Assembly: GCA_963728995.1 (NCBI GenBank)
Contig: CAVSMD010000001.1
Location: 310,001-374,000 of the forward strand
Reading direction: 5' to 3'
DNA: 64,000 nt
From: FEN-1219 sp963728995
GTDB taxonomy: Bacteria; Pseudomonadota; Gammaproteobacteria; Steroidobacterales; Rariloculaceae
In this document: positions 17,593 to 26,202 of the stretch, piece after piece
Numbering within the stretch: position 1 is the first letter of the stretch
How the letters are laid out: each line of letters begins with the position of its first letter
Notes under the pieces: model-generated
Told to the model about the DNA's origin: nothing
The model's input: only the letters and a program-made list of their open reading frames with translations
Database searches by the model: none
Translations under genes and position numbers: made by a program

Positions 17593-18940
17593 ATGTTCAT
17601 CACGAAGAAGCATCTGTCGCGCCGAACGCTGCTGCGTGCGGGCAGCGCGACGATCGGGCTGCCGCTGCTCTCCGCGATGGTGCCGGCCGCCACCGCGCTC
17701 GCGCAAACGGCCGCCAAGGCCAAGCCTCGCATGGGCTTCTTCTACCTGCCGCACGGCGCGATCATGGACAACACGCGCTACGGCGCCGAGATGAACCGCT
17801 GGACGCCGGACAAGGACGGCCGCGACTTCGACTTGAAACCCATCCTCGAGCCCTTCGCGCCGTTCAAGAAGCATCTCACCGTCGTCAGCGGCCTCGGCAA
17901 CAAGCCGGCCGAGAGCTCGGCCGTGCACGCGATCGTGCCGGCCACGTGGCTGTCGTGCGTGCATCCGCGCCAGAGTCATGCGCCGTATGCCGGCGTCACG
18001 ATCGATCAGGTCGCAGCACAGCACATCGGGCAGGAGACGCCGCTGCCGTCGCTCGAGGTCGCGACCGAGGAGGAAGGCGGCGGCGCGGCCTGCGACGGCA
18101 CCTACGGCTGCGCGTACGGCCGCACGATCTCGTTCCGCACGCCCACCACGCCGCATGCCGATGGAGTTCGACGCGCGCAAAGCATTCGAGAAGATCTTCG
18201 GCCGCGGCAAGAGCGAGGCCGAGCGCAAAGCCGTATCGCACGACTATCAGAGCCTGCTCGACATGGTGCTCGGCGAGGCGGCCGGCTTGAAGCGCACGCT
18301 GGGCGCGGACGATCGCACGCTGGTCGACGACTACCTCGACAGCGTGCGCGAGATCGAGCGGCGCATCGAGCTGCTCGGCCAGCGCGATCTGACGAAGATC
18401 GCGCTGCCGGACATCCCCGTCGCGCGGCCGAGCTTCGACGCCCTGCTGCGGTTGCAGTTCGATCTGATCGCCGCGGCGTTCCAGGCGAACATGACGCGGA
18501 TCGTCAGCTACATGATGGCGGCCGAGGTCAGCAATCAGAGCTACGGCCACATCGGCATCCCGGATGCGTTCCATCCGCTGTCGCATCACGCGGACAACAA
18601 GGCGAGCATGGAGAAGCTCGCGCGCGTGCAGCGCTATCACACGGGCGTGTTCGCGGAGTTCCTGGCCAAGCTCGACAAGATGCCGGACGGCGATGGCGGC
18701 TCGGTGCTCGACAACTCCGTGTTCCTGTACGGCAGCAACATGAGCAACAGCAACGTGCACAACAATTTCCCGCTGCCGACGCTCGTGGTGGGGCGTGCCG
18801 GCGGCGCGATCAAAGGCGGTCAGCATCTGCGCTACCCGGACCGCACGCCGATCGCGAACCTGCTGTTCACGCTACTGCTGCGTGCCGGCGTGCCGGTCGA
18901 CAAGGTCGGCGACAGCACGATGGAAATGGCCGAGGTGTAG
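17593..18940 (+). pseudogene. DUF1552 protein, interrupted by one extra base
   Basis: The first 188 codons carry a Tat-like start (KHLSRRTLLRAGS) and the DUF1552 opening PRMGFFYLPHGA, running to ISFRTPTTP. There the frame fails. The rest (from about 18158) continues in the next frame as PMEFDARKAFEKIFGRG, SFDALLRLQFDLIAAAF and GSNMSNSNVHNN to stop 18940. Removing the A at 18155 restores TTPLPMEF, the sequence expected for the family. DUF1552 proteins are paired with DUF1592 proteins in many genomes; their reaction is unknown. Either an assembly error or a fresh loss of function. Confidence 0.85.
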
Positions 18941-18944
18941 AGGT

Positions 18945-19078
18945 GTCGTTCCAGCGAGGTGTCCGCGTAGTGGCCCGTCCGAGAACGCCGCAAGTACGTC
19001 CCTGTAGGCTCGCTCGCGCGCGTCCCTGCGCGCGAGCGTCCCGGACGGGCCACTACGCGGACACCTCACTGGAACGAC
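18945..19078. repeat. MITE-like element with 36-bp terminal inverted repeats
   Basis: Left arm 18945-18980 and right arm 19043-19078 are inverted copies matching at 35 of 36 positions. The 62-base interior holds a second perfect 10-bp stem (CGCTCGCGCG at 19011-19020 with 19029-19038). The element starts 5 bases after the DUF1552 stop and ends just before the ankyrin reading frame. There is no coding capacity. It could fold into a large hairpin and act as a terminator as well as a mobile or REP-like repeat. Confidence 0.75.
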
Positions 19079-19098
19079 TTGTTGTTGATGGGAGGTTC

Positions 19099-20659
19099 TT
19101 GTTTGCCGCGGTGGTTGCCGCCTTGTCGCTGGTGGTGGTGTTTGGGGTGGAGGCGGCGCCGGATTTGATCGGGGCGGCGCGGGCGGACGATGTGACGACC
19201 GCGCTCGCGGCGATCGAGGATGGCGTGGACGTGAACGCGAGGTCGCCGGACGGGACCACGCGCGCTGCACTGGGCCATCTACCACGATCGGGTGGCGCTC
19301 GTGCAGCGACTCATCAAGGCCGGCGCGAACGTGCAGGCCGCCAACGAGTTCGGGTCCACGCCGATGGCGCAGGCCGCCGTCGTCGGCGACGCGGCGGTGA
19401 TCGGGGCGCTGCTCGACGCCGGCGCGGACGTCGAATCGCCCGGCGCCGACGGCCAGACGGCCCTGATGGTCGTCGCCCGCAGCGCCAACGTCGCGGCCGC
19501 CGAGCAGCTGCTCGCGCACGGCGCGAACGTGAACGCGCGCGAGGGCTGGCGCGAGCAGACGGCGCTGATGTGGGCCGCGGCGCAAAATCAGCCCGAGATG
19601 GTGCAGCTGCTCGTGCAGCACGGCGCCGAGGTCGACGCGCGCTCGGCCGTGAACGAATGGCCGCGCCAGGTCACGGCGGAGCCGCGCCGCATGTATCGGC
19701 CGTTCGGCGGGCTCACACCGCTCTTGTTCGCGGCGCGCGAAGGGTGTCTCGAGTGCGCCCGGGCGCTGGTCGAGGGCGGCGCGAACGTGAATATGTCGGA
19801 TCCGAAGGACGTCACGCCGCTGTTTCTCGCCATCGACAACTTTCACTTCGATCTCGCGAAGTACCTGATCGAGGCCGGCGCGAACCCGAATAGATGGGAC
19901 TGGTGGGGCCGCACGCCGCTGTACTCCGCCGTGGACGTCGACACGGTGCCGCACGGCGGGCGCGCCGATCGGCCCTCGACGGACGCGACCACGAGCCTCG
20001 ACGTCATCGCGCTGCTCTTGAAGGCCGGCGCCTGGCCGAACGTGCAGCTGAAGATGCTGGCCCCGTACCGGCACATCGGCGACGACCGCGGCTGCGACAC
20101 GATGCTGACGACCGGCACCACGCCGCTGCTGCGCGCCGCGAAGACGTTCGACAGCGGCGCGATCAAGCTCCTGATCGAGCACGGCGCGAATCTCGACCTG
20201 CCGAACGAGGGCGGCATCACGCCGGTCATGGCCGCCGCAGGCTACGGCTCCGTGGAGTGCGATCCGCGCGGCTACGGCCCCGGAATTCCGCACTACCTGG
20301 CGCCCGACACGCAGGCAAAATCCATCGAGGCGCTCACGCTGCTGCTCGATGCCGGCGCCAAGATCGACCGGCGCACGACGGCGTCGCGGGCCGGCGCACG
20401 CAGCGCCGGGCGAACGGCGCTGTACGGCGCGGCGTTCTGGGGTTGGAACGACGTCGTGGATTTCCTCGTGGAGCGCGGCGCCAAGATCGACGTGGCGGAC
20501 CCAACCGGTCTCACGCCCGTCGACGCCGCGTTGGGCCGCGCCGGCGGTCACGGCCGCGGCACGACGATCGAGGCGTACGACAAAACCGCCACGCGGCTCG
20601 CGGAGCTATGCGCGCAGCAGTCCGGCTGCGACCTGAAGAACCCCGAACGCGGCGGATAG
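19099..20659 (+). CDS. Exported ankyrin-repeat protein (frameshift near the start)
   Basis: A signal-like start (FLFAAVVAALSLVVVFGVEA) leads to DDVTTALAAIEDGVDVNARSPDGTT, then the frame changes. From 19262 the next frame continues ALHWAIYHDRVALVQRLIKAGANV and about ten ankyrin repeats to the stop. Dropping the C at 19261 restores the textbook DGTTALHWA. Repeats include TALMWAAAQNQPEMVQLLVQ and TPLLRAAKTFDSGAIKLLIE; a YGPGIPHYLAP insert lies in the late part. The start codon is unclear: TTG 19099 is close to GGGAGG, and no ATG is in frame. The element at 18945-19078 abuts it. Role: protein binding in the periplasm, co-transcribed with DUF1592/DUF1552. Confidence 0.75.
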
Positions 20660-20699
20660 GCGCTCGAGCCCGAGCCAGCTTGCAACTTCGTCGTCGCGT

Positions 20700-20892
20700 G
20701 GTCGGACTGCACGCGCAGCGCTTCTCGGCGGCCGGGGAAGGGCGATCGCCGTATACGCTGTACGCACGCCGTTTCGCCCAAGGCGCGCCCGCGCCCGAGT
20801 TCGCGGTGGCGGGAAATTTGGAGGGTCAACGCACCGACGTCATTGCGGCGATGAACGCCGCGCGCGAGTACGTCATCACCTGGACCGCGGAA
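20700..20892 (+). pseudogene. Fragment of a repeat protein (FG-GAP/VCBS-like style)
   Basis: A short plus-strand stretch reads SPYTLYARRFAQGAPAPEF and then IAAMNAAREYVITWTAE. This is the pattern of large bacterial surface proteins that repeat FxARRFxxxG...FVVTW. There is no start, and the match ends abruptly where an opposite-strand transposase-like piece begins. I read it as a gene scrap; the assignment is by eye and weak. Confidence 0.35.
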
Positions 20893-20894
20893 CC

Positions 20895-21000
20895 CCCAAG
20901 AGGCTGCACGGGCGGCGCCGTCGAGAACCAGCGTGTGGAAATGCACGTTGGCATTGACCGCCGAGCCGAGTCGCCGGATCAGCGACGCGCTGACTATGGT
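20895..21000 (-). pseudogene. Fragment of an IS91-type transposase
   Basis: On the minus strand the stretch IRRLGSAVNANVHFHTLVLDG resembles the VHFHxxVLDG core of IS91-type (Y2) transposases. It has no start or end of its own and stops next to the VapC gene. It suggests that an IS91-like element once acted here. Confidence 0.5.
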
Positions 21001-21002
21001 TC

Positions 21003-21407
21003 TCAGCGCATCCAGTTTTCGATGCGCAGCCCCGGCACTCGCGCGAATTCGCGCTCGTTGTTCGTCACGAGCGTGAGATCCTCCGCGAGCGCATGTGCGG
21101 CGATCCACGTGTCGTTAGCGCCGATCGGCTGGCCGCAGCGCTCGAGCTCGGCTCGGATCTCGCCGTAGCGAGTGCCGGCATCGAGCGGCAGCGCCAGGAC
21201 CTGGATTGTTTCGAGCAAGGCCACGAGGTGCTCTGCCGTCTGCTCCCGCCGTCGACTGGCTTCCCGGCCGAAGCAAAGCTCGCCGTATACGATGACGGAC
21301 AAGGCCGTTACGGGAGCGAATCGGTCGAGCCGGCGCAGCAGCCGCGTCGATCGACTCTTCATCGCGTAGATGCAGACGTCGCTATCGAGGAGGTAGCGTA
21401 ATGGCAC
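21003..21407 (-). CDS. vapC: VapC-type PIN-domain ribonuclease toxin
   Basis: A 134-residue PIN domain, typical VapC length. Acidic active-site residues are in place: D8 in YLLDSDVCIYA, E43 in VYGELCFG and D100 in IGANDTWIAAHA, followed by TLVTNNEREFARV. The family cuts RNA (often initiator tRNA) when freed from its antitoxin. Its start lies 1 base after the antitoxin stop, the usual vapBC order. The downstream side is a scrapyard of gene fragments, as is common around such modules. Confidence 0.92.
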   Translation of the reverse strand: MPLRYLLDSDVCIYAMKSRSTRLLRRLDRFAPVTALSVIVYGELCFGREASRRREQTAEHLVALLETIQVLALPLDAGTRYGEIRAELERCGQPIGANDTWIAAHALAEDLTLVTNNEREFARVPGLRIENWMR

Positions 21408-21408
21408 T

Positions 21409-21726
21409 CTAAGGCGCCTCGATCGGCTCGGCCGGACGATCCGGGATGGCGTCCGGTAACGCGTCGCGCGGCAGCTCGGGCAGGCTCGAGAGTAGCTCGC
21501 TCAATTTCGCGGGCTTCTCGCGCAACACGATGTCGCGACCGCGGCGGAAGATCTGGACCTCTTTGCTTCTGAGCCGAAACTGTTTCGGAAGTCGCACGGC
21601 TTGGCTATTCCCGGACTGAAAGACCCGGGCCGTGGCCGGCTCGTGCGCATAGGGCGGCGGGGGCGGCTCGGCGGCGCCCCGAGCGCCACGCTTCGCAGAT
21701 CGTGGCTGACGTTTCTTGACGGACAT
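21409..21726 (-). CDS. vapB: VapB-type antitoxin, AbrB/SpoVT fold
   Basis: A 105-residue protein from ATG 21726. The DNA-binding part is ARVFQSGNSQAVRLPKQF, the swapped-hairpin AbrB motif of VapB antitoxins, followed by a C-terminal segment (LSSLPELPRD) that would block the toxin. Unusual is an N-terminal basic and proline-rich extension of about 40 residues (RQPRSAKRGARG, PPPPP). The frame opens upstream to 21786 but the operator lies there, so 21726 is preferred. It neutralises the VapC encoded next and likely represses its own promoter. Confidence 0.85.
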   Translation of the reverse strand: MSVKKRQPRSAKRGARGAAEPPPPPYAHEPATARVFQSGNSQAVRLPKQFRLRSKEVQIFRRGRDIVLREKPAKLSELLSSLPELPRDALPDAIPDRPAEPIEAP

Positions 21727-21750
21727 TCCAGCGTCGACGGCAGATATCTG

Positions 21751-21770
21751 TATATACGGAAAAGTATATA
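21751..21770. promoter_or_regulatory. Inverted repeat TATATAC-N6-GTATATA upstream of vapB
   Basis: Perfect 7-base arms (21751-21757 and 21764-21770) are separated by GGAAAA, 24 bases before the antitoxin ATG. It is very AT-rich for the region and also a plausible -10 zone. VapB-family antitoxins are known to bind such repeats to repress their own operon; that this one does is inferred. Confidence 0.6.
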
Positions 21771-21859
21771 TGTGCGCAGCCGGCATAGCCAGGCGCGCCG
21801 ACCCACTGTCGGGGCGGCCCAGACACGTCTCCGCCGCCCGTCGCGGCGCGCCGGCGCTG

Positions 21860-23230
21860 CTACCCCGCTTGCGGCTCGATCTTCGGCAGCGCGCCGCCGG
21901 CCGACGTGCCCGAGTGGACGCGCCACAGCGTGAAGATGGCGAGCGCCGCGCACAGCTGCGGAATGGCCGTCACGAGGAATACGCCCGACACGCCGAGCTC
22001 GCGCGCGATCAGCGCTCCGCCGAGCAGCGGCCCGACCATGGCCCCGGCACGCCCGGCCGCGTGGGCCCAGCTGACGCCGGTCGCCCGTATCTGCGACGGG
22101 TAGCTGATCGAAGCGAGCGCGTTCAAGCCGCTCAGGCCGCCGTTCGAGAAATAGCCCGCCACGACGAATGCCAGCATCGTCCACACGGACTTCAGATCGA
22201 GAAACGCCACGGCGGCGAACGCGAGCGCCGCCGCGGCGAGATACGCCGGCAGCACGCGCGTCGGCCCGAGCCGATCCATGACGAAGCCGCTCGTCAGCGT
22301 GCCGACCACGCCGGCGATGCCGGGGAAGAACATGATCGACGCGATCTGATCGAGCGACAGGCCGCCCTCGCTCAGCACCGTATTGCGCCACGAGCCCATG
22401 AGGTTGCTGACGATGAACGCCATGTGAAAGCCGACCATGAGCAACAGTGTCGTCGCCGTTCGGCCGTCGCGAAACAGGGCCACGATCGGCACCTTGCTCT
22501 TGCTCGCGGGAGCGCCGCGTGCGACGAACGTCTCGCTGCCGTCGAGCGCAAGGCTCGGATCGATGCGCTGCAGCTGCCGGCGGATGCGTTCCGGGCTCGC
22601 GCCGCGGCCGGCGAGGAAGCGCAGCGATTCCGGCAGGCTCACGTACAGCACGCCGACCAGGAGCAGCGGCAGCAGGCCGCCCACCACGAAGCCGTACTGC
22701 CAACCATGCGGCACGAGCCACTTCAGCACCGGCGCGCCGATGACCGACGTGCCCATCGTGTAGCCCGCGAACGTGATCGACACCGTGGTGGCCCGGACGC
22801 GCGTCGGCATGATCTCGGAGACCAAGGCGATCGCGTTCGGGATCACGCCGCTCAAGAACACGCCGGCCACGAACCGCAGCGCGACGAACTGCTGCACCGT
22901 CGTCGCGAGCGGCGTTGCGAGCGTCAGAACGCCGAACACCGCGAGGCAGGTGAGGAGCGTCACGCGGCGCCCGTACCGGTCCGCCACCGGCCCCACGACG
23001 AAGTTGCCGAGCAGCAGACCGAACTGCTGCACGACGAACACCACCGTCAACGCTGCCGGCGCAATGCCGAGATCGCTCGACAGATACGGCAGCACGATAC
23101 CGACGAGGAAGATGTCGTAGCCGTCGACCATCATCGTCAGGATCAGCAGCGACACCGTGACGATGTGCGCCCGACCGAGGCTGCGGCCGTCGAGAAACTT
23201 GTTGACGTCGAACGGCTTAGGTTCGCTCAC
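21860..23230 (-). CDS. MFS transporter, aromatic acid/H+ symporter (AAHS) type
   Basis: A 456-residue inner-membrane protein with 12 predicted helices. AAHS features are MMVDGYDIFLVGIVLPYL in helix 1, GPVADRYGRRVTLL in the first cytoplasmic loop, and GFVMDRLGPTRVLPA in the second half. The family imports aromatic or other organic acids with protons. Its ATG overlaps the stop of the MmgE/PrpD gene by 4 bases, so it is the last gene of the cluster and probably imports the cluster substrate or an intermediate. Confidence 0.92.
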   Translation of the reverse strand: MSEPKPFDVNKFLDGRSLGRAHIVTVSLLILTMMVDGYDIFLVGIVLPYLSSDLGIAPAALTVVFVVQQFGLLLGNFVVGPVADRYGRRVTLLTCLAVFGVLTLATPLATTVQQFVALRFVAGVFLSGVIPNAIALVSEIMPTRVRATTVSITFAGYTMGTSVIGAPVLKWLVPHGWQYGFVVGGLLPLLLVGVLYVSLPESLRFLAGRGASPERIRRQLQRIDPSLALDGSETFVARGAPASKSKVPIVALFRDGRTATTLLLMVGFHMAFIVSNLMGSWRNTVLSEGGLSLDQIASIMFFPGIAGVVGTLTSGFVMDRLGPTRVLPAYLAAAALAFAAVAFLDLKSVWTMLAFVVAGYFSNGGLSGLNALASISYPSQIRATGVSWAHAAGRAGAMVGPLLGGALIARELGVSGVFLVTAIPQLCAALAIFTLWRVHSGTSAGGALPKIEPQAG

Positions 23231-24615
23231 GACGACACCGACTCCACGATTCCGTGCGCCGTGCCGGACTCGTTCGCGAGCGCTTCGGTCAGCGCAAGCA
23301 ACTGTCTAGCCACGTCTGCCTCGGCCGCGTCCGCGCCGAGCGTCTCGCAGCGGCGCGCGAGGGCCGCGAGCGCGGTGCCGCTCGCCCAGCCGCTCGCGGC
23401 GAGCACGCGCTCGAGCTTGTGCGTCAGCTCCGGCCACTCGAGCGGCCGCACGCCGCTGCCCGGCGGCGTCAGCACCTCGACCGTCGTCGCCGCGCCGGAG
23501 CGCGGCTGCACCGTCACGCGGCTGCCCCAGACGCTCGGAAACCGCGCGCTCAGATCGGGATCGGACTCGACCACGACCTTGCGCATCAGTGCCTCGATGC
23601 GCGGATCGTCCGGCAACGATGCGCGCAGCACGTCGTCGAGCACCGCGGGCGCGAACGCCGCGAGGCCGAGCTGATACTGCACGCTCAGCAGCGACTCGAT
23701 GCGCCGCGTCGGCAGCGCGGGTCGATCGATCATCGCGCGGTAGACCTCGGGCACCGCGACGACGATTCGCTCGATGTCGTCCAGCGCGGGCGGTGCCAGC
23801 TGCCGAAAAGCCGCGACGCTCGCGAGCGCCTGCCGCGCGGTCGGCCACGGCTTCGTGTCCACGCCGGCCACGCGCCACGGCCGACCGAACGGCGCGCGCA
23901 GCTCGGCCAGGTCGAGCACCGCGCCGAGCCTTGCGGCGAACGCGTCGAGCGCCTCCGGATCCGCGTCGACGCCGGCCGCCGCGGCCGCCGCGGCGTCGAT
24001 GCCGTCCGCGGCCGCGCACCCGAGCGCGTAGTACCGATACCCGAAGCGCGCGAGCGCGGCTGCGGGGACGTTGTCGGCGCGCGTCGAGGCGAGCGCCAGC
24101 GCCCGCGCCGTCGCGGGCGCATCGAGCTCGAGCAGCTTGGCCGTGACCGCCGCCGCGGCGAACGCGGCCGTCACGTAGGTGGGCCAAACGCCGCGATACA
24201 GCAGCGTGGCGCCGCCGAGCGCGCGGCCGAGGCGCGTCATCGCCTCGTAACCGGCCACGACGGCTGCGCCGAGCGCATGGGCCGTAGTCCGCGGCCGCGC
24301 CGCGGCGAAAGTCAGCGCAACCGGCACGATCACGGAGCCGACGGTAGTGCACGACACGATATCGATATCGTCGACCTCGGTGCTGCGCGCGGCGGCGACG
24401 AACCACCGGACGCCCGAGCTATCGCGCGTTTGCGCGACGTAATGTTCGAGCAGTCCACCTTCGGGCACGCGCCTACCGAGCGCGACGGCAGCGAGCGTGT
24501 CGAGTAATCGCTGGCGCGCAGCCTGCTGCGCGACGCTGCCGACGGCGCCGAACGAGATGGCCGCGAGTCGCTCGCCGAGCTCGGCGAGCAGTGCTCGCGC
24601 TACGTGTTGCGCCAC
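23227..24615 (-). CDS. MmgE/PrpD family protein
   Basis: A protein of about 462 residues if read from GTG 24615; the frame is open to 24771 but the extra residues look non-native. MmgE/PrpD features are the helical start with RQRLLDTLAAVALG, then HALGAAVVAGYEAMTRLG, YVTAAFAAAAVTAKLL, and the KPWPTARQALASV segment. The family includes 2-methylcitrate dehydratase and many uncharacterised dehydratases or isomerases of catabolic clusters. The Ala-rich stretch DGIDAAAAAAAGV is a local oddity. Overlap by 4 bases with the MFS gene indicates coupling. Substrate unknown. Confidence 0.8.
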   Translation of the reverse strand: MAQHVARALLAELGERLAAISFGAVGSVAQQAARQRLLDTLAAVALGRRVPEGGLLEHYVAQTRDSSGVRWFVAAARSTEVDDIDIVSCTTVGSVIVPVALTFAAARPRTTAHALGAAVVAGYEAMTRLGRALGGATLLYRGVWPTYVTAAFAAAAVTAKLLELDAPATARALALASTRADNVPAAALARFGYRYYALGCAAADGIDAAAAAAAGVDADPEALDAFAARLGAVLDLAELRAPFGRPWRVAGVDTKPWPTARQALASVAAFRQLAPPALDDIERIVVAVPEVYRAMIDRPALPTRRIESLLSVQYQLGLAAFAPAVLDDVLRASLPDDPRIEALMRKVVVESDPDLSARFPSVWGSRVTVQPRSGAATTVEVLTPPGSGVRPLEWPELTHKLERVLAASGWASGTALAALARRCETLGADAAEADVARQLLALTEALANESGTAHGIVESVSS

Positions 24616-24730
24616 GTGGCACGCATGAGCTCTCCCCCGCGACCGAGTGTACCCGCGCTCGTAGTATCCGCAATTGCGCCGACCACGGAACCACCTTACA
24701 AAGCTCGGCAAGATTTCAGGAGGCTTCAAG

Positions 24731-24946
24731 ATGTCAGTCGAACGTTCCGTCGATGCCTTTGCCGGATTCATGGTGCTGCTGTCGCTGGCGCTCGCTTATT
24801 TCGTCCATCCGGGCTTCGTTTGGCTCACGGTGTTCGTCGGCGCAAATCTGTTCCAGCAGGCGTTCACGGGTTTCTGCCCCGCCGCCATGCTCATGCGCAA
24901 GCTCGGTGTGCGATCGGAGCGTCAGCTCGCCACTGCCGCGCGCTGA
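24731..24946 (+). CDS. DUF2892 (YgaP-type membrane domain) protein
   Basis: A 71-residue protein with two hydrophobic helices (about 11-25 and 29-45) and the family segment FTGFCPAAMLMRKLG. The domain is the membrane part found at the end of the YgaP rhodanese; alone it is a small inner-membrane protein. ATG 24731 follows AGGAGG. It is a lone plus-strand gene inside a minus-strand cluster, divergent from the MmgE/PrpD gene. The 24950-25065 interval contains nothing recognisable. Confidence 0.85.
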   Translation: MSVERSVDAFAGFMVLLSLALAYFVHPGFVWLTVFVGANLFQQAFTGFCPAAMLMRKLGVRSERQLATAAR

Positions 24947-25065
24947 GCCGCGCGGCCCATCCCGAGCAGCTCGGAGCACAGCCTGCCCGCCCCGGTCCCG
25001 AAGCGAAACCCTGAGCCTGGCGAGCCACGCGCGTGCCAGGCACCGACGGCACTCCGCGGACGCAC

Positions 25066-26190
25066 CTAGGAAACGATTCGCACCTCGCCGAGCGGCGTCG
25101 CCCCCTGTGCGCCGACGACCACGAGCGCACTCGCGAGCGACGGCTCGACCCCTTGATCGACGTGCGCGCGGAGCGCCAGCACCGAGCCCGCGACGAGCCG
25201 CTCGCCACTGCCCGGCGCCACGCGCGGCCCTTCGCGATACGCGAGACCCATCGTGCCGCCGAGCCCATATGCCAGCGCGGACTCGACGGCCGGCGGCGGC
25301 AGCGCCGCGACGCCGGCGGCCGCAACCTCACCCGCCGTGGCGCCGGCGCGCACCACGGAGCGCATTGCTTTCACGACGCGCTCCGCCCCACCCTCCGCCG
25401 CCGGTGCCGTGGCCGCCGCTTCGGCCCAGTAGCCCTGATACTGCGCTGCCACCCAGAGCTTCAGCGGCGCATGCCGACCGTCGAGCCGGCCCTCCCACGG
25501 CCGTAGCTCCGGTCCGCCCATGCTTGCGAGCACGCGGACGTCGCGCGCCTTGCGCGCGCGCGCCACACGCTCGGCTTCGAGCATCGCGGCGCGGTTGTCG
25601 CCGCCGCTGGCGAACACCGCGACACCGGCGGCGACGGCCGCCGCGGCGATGCCATGCGCGATCCGCATCGCAAGGAGCTCGCGCGGCCGTTTCACGGCGC
25701 GCAGCGCGCGGAGCTCGGCGTCGAACGGCCGCAACTCGAAACCCGCGAGCGCGTCGCGAACGCGCGTCGCCACGCTCGCCGGCAGACTCGTCGTGCCGAC
25801 GGCACCGAGCGCACCCTTCGTGACGCCGCAAGCCTTCAGCTGATCGCTCAGCACCTCGAACGCCTTACCGGCCCCCGGGACGATCGGCAGCCACGTCAGG
25901 CTGCGCATGAACGCGAGCTCGCGACCGCCGCCGAAGCTCACGAACTTGGGCTCGCCGTCGCGCGGCACGAGCAACGCACCGCCGGACTGCAGCCCCGAGA
26001 GATACGCCATGTCGGCATAGTCGATCATGACGCCGAGCAGGCTGTAGTTCACGACCACGAGCGCCTCGAGACCGGCGCCGCGCAACACGTCGCGCACGGC
26101 TTCGACGCGCAGCGCAAACTCGTCGTCGGGCAGCACGGCGCGATCCCACGCGGCGAAGCCGCGCTTCAACACCGGTTCCATGCTGATCAT
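25066..26190 (-). CDS. Creatinase/aminopeptidase-fold (M24) protein with degenerate metal site
   Basis: A 374-residue protein. The N-terminal half (LRGAGLEALVVVNYSLLGVM, LSGLQSGGALLVPRDG) is the creatinase N-domain. The C-terminal pita-bread half is recognisable from PRELLAMRIAHGIAAAAVAAG and the end VAGSVLALRAHVDQG, but metal-ligand sites are changed: the segment before the usual Asp ligands reads KLWVAAQYQGYWAEA, and the usual GHGxG block reads YGLGGTMGLAYREG, so its His is gone. It may be metal-free like creatinase or inactive. Twelve bases after it, upstream, lies a normal-looking M24 gene; the two probably act as a pair. Confidence 0.75.
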   Translation of the reverse strand: MISMEPVLKRGFAAWDRAVLPDDEFALRVEAVRDVLRGAGLEALVVVNYSLLGVMIDYADMAYLSGLQSGGALLVPRDGEPKFVSFGGGRELAFMRSLTWLPIVPGAGKAFEVLSDQLKACGVTKGALGAVGTTSLPASVATRVRDALAGFELRPFDAELRALRAVKRPRELLAMRIAHGIAAAAVAAGVAVFASGGDNRAAMLEAERVARARKARDVRVLASMGGPELRPWEGRLDGRHAPLKLWVAAQYQGYWAEAAATAPAAEGGAERVVKAMRSVVRAGATAGEVAAAGVAALPPPAVESALAYGLGGTMGLAYREGPRVAPGSGERLVAGSVLALRAHVDQGVEPSLASALVVVGAQGATPLGEVRIVS

Positions 26191-26202
26191 CGTGGGCTCC
26201 CG

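Noticed and set aside
18964..19073. Inverted repeats considered as a CRISPR or attC structure
   Set aside because: There are two arms only, no regularly spaced repeats, no recombinase gene and no attC-type core sites, so MITE/REP-like is the better description.
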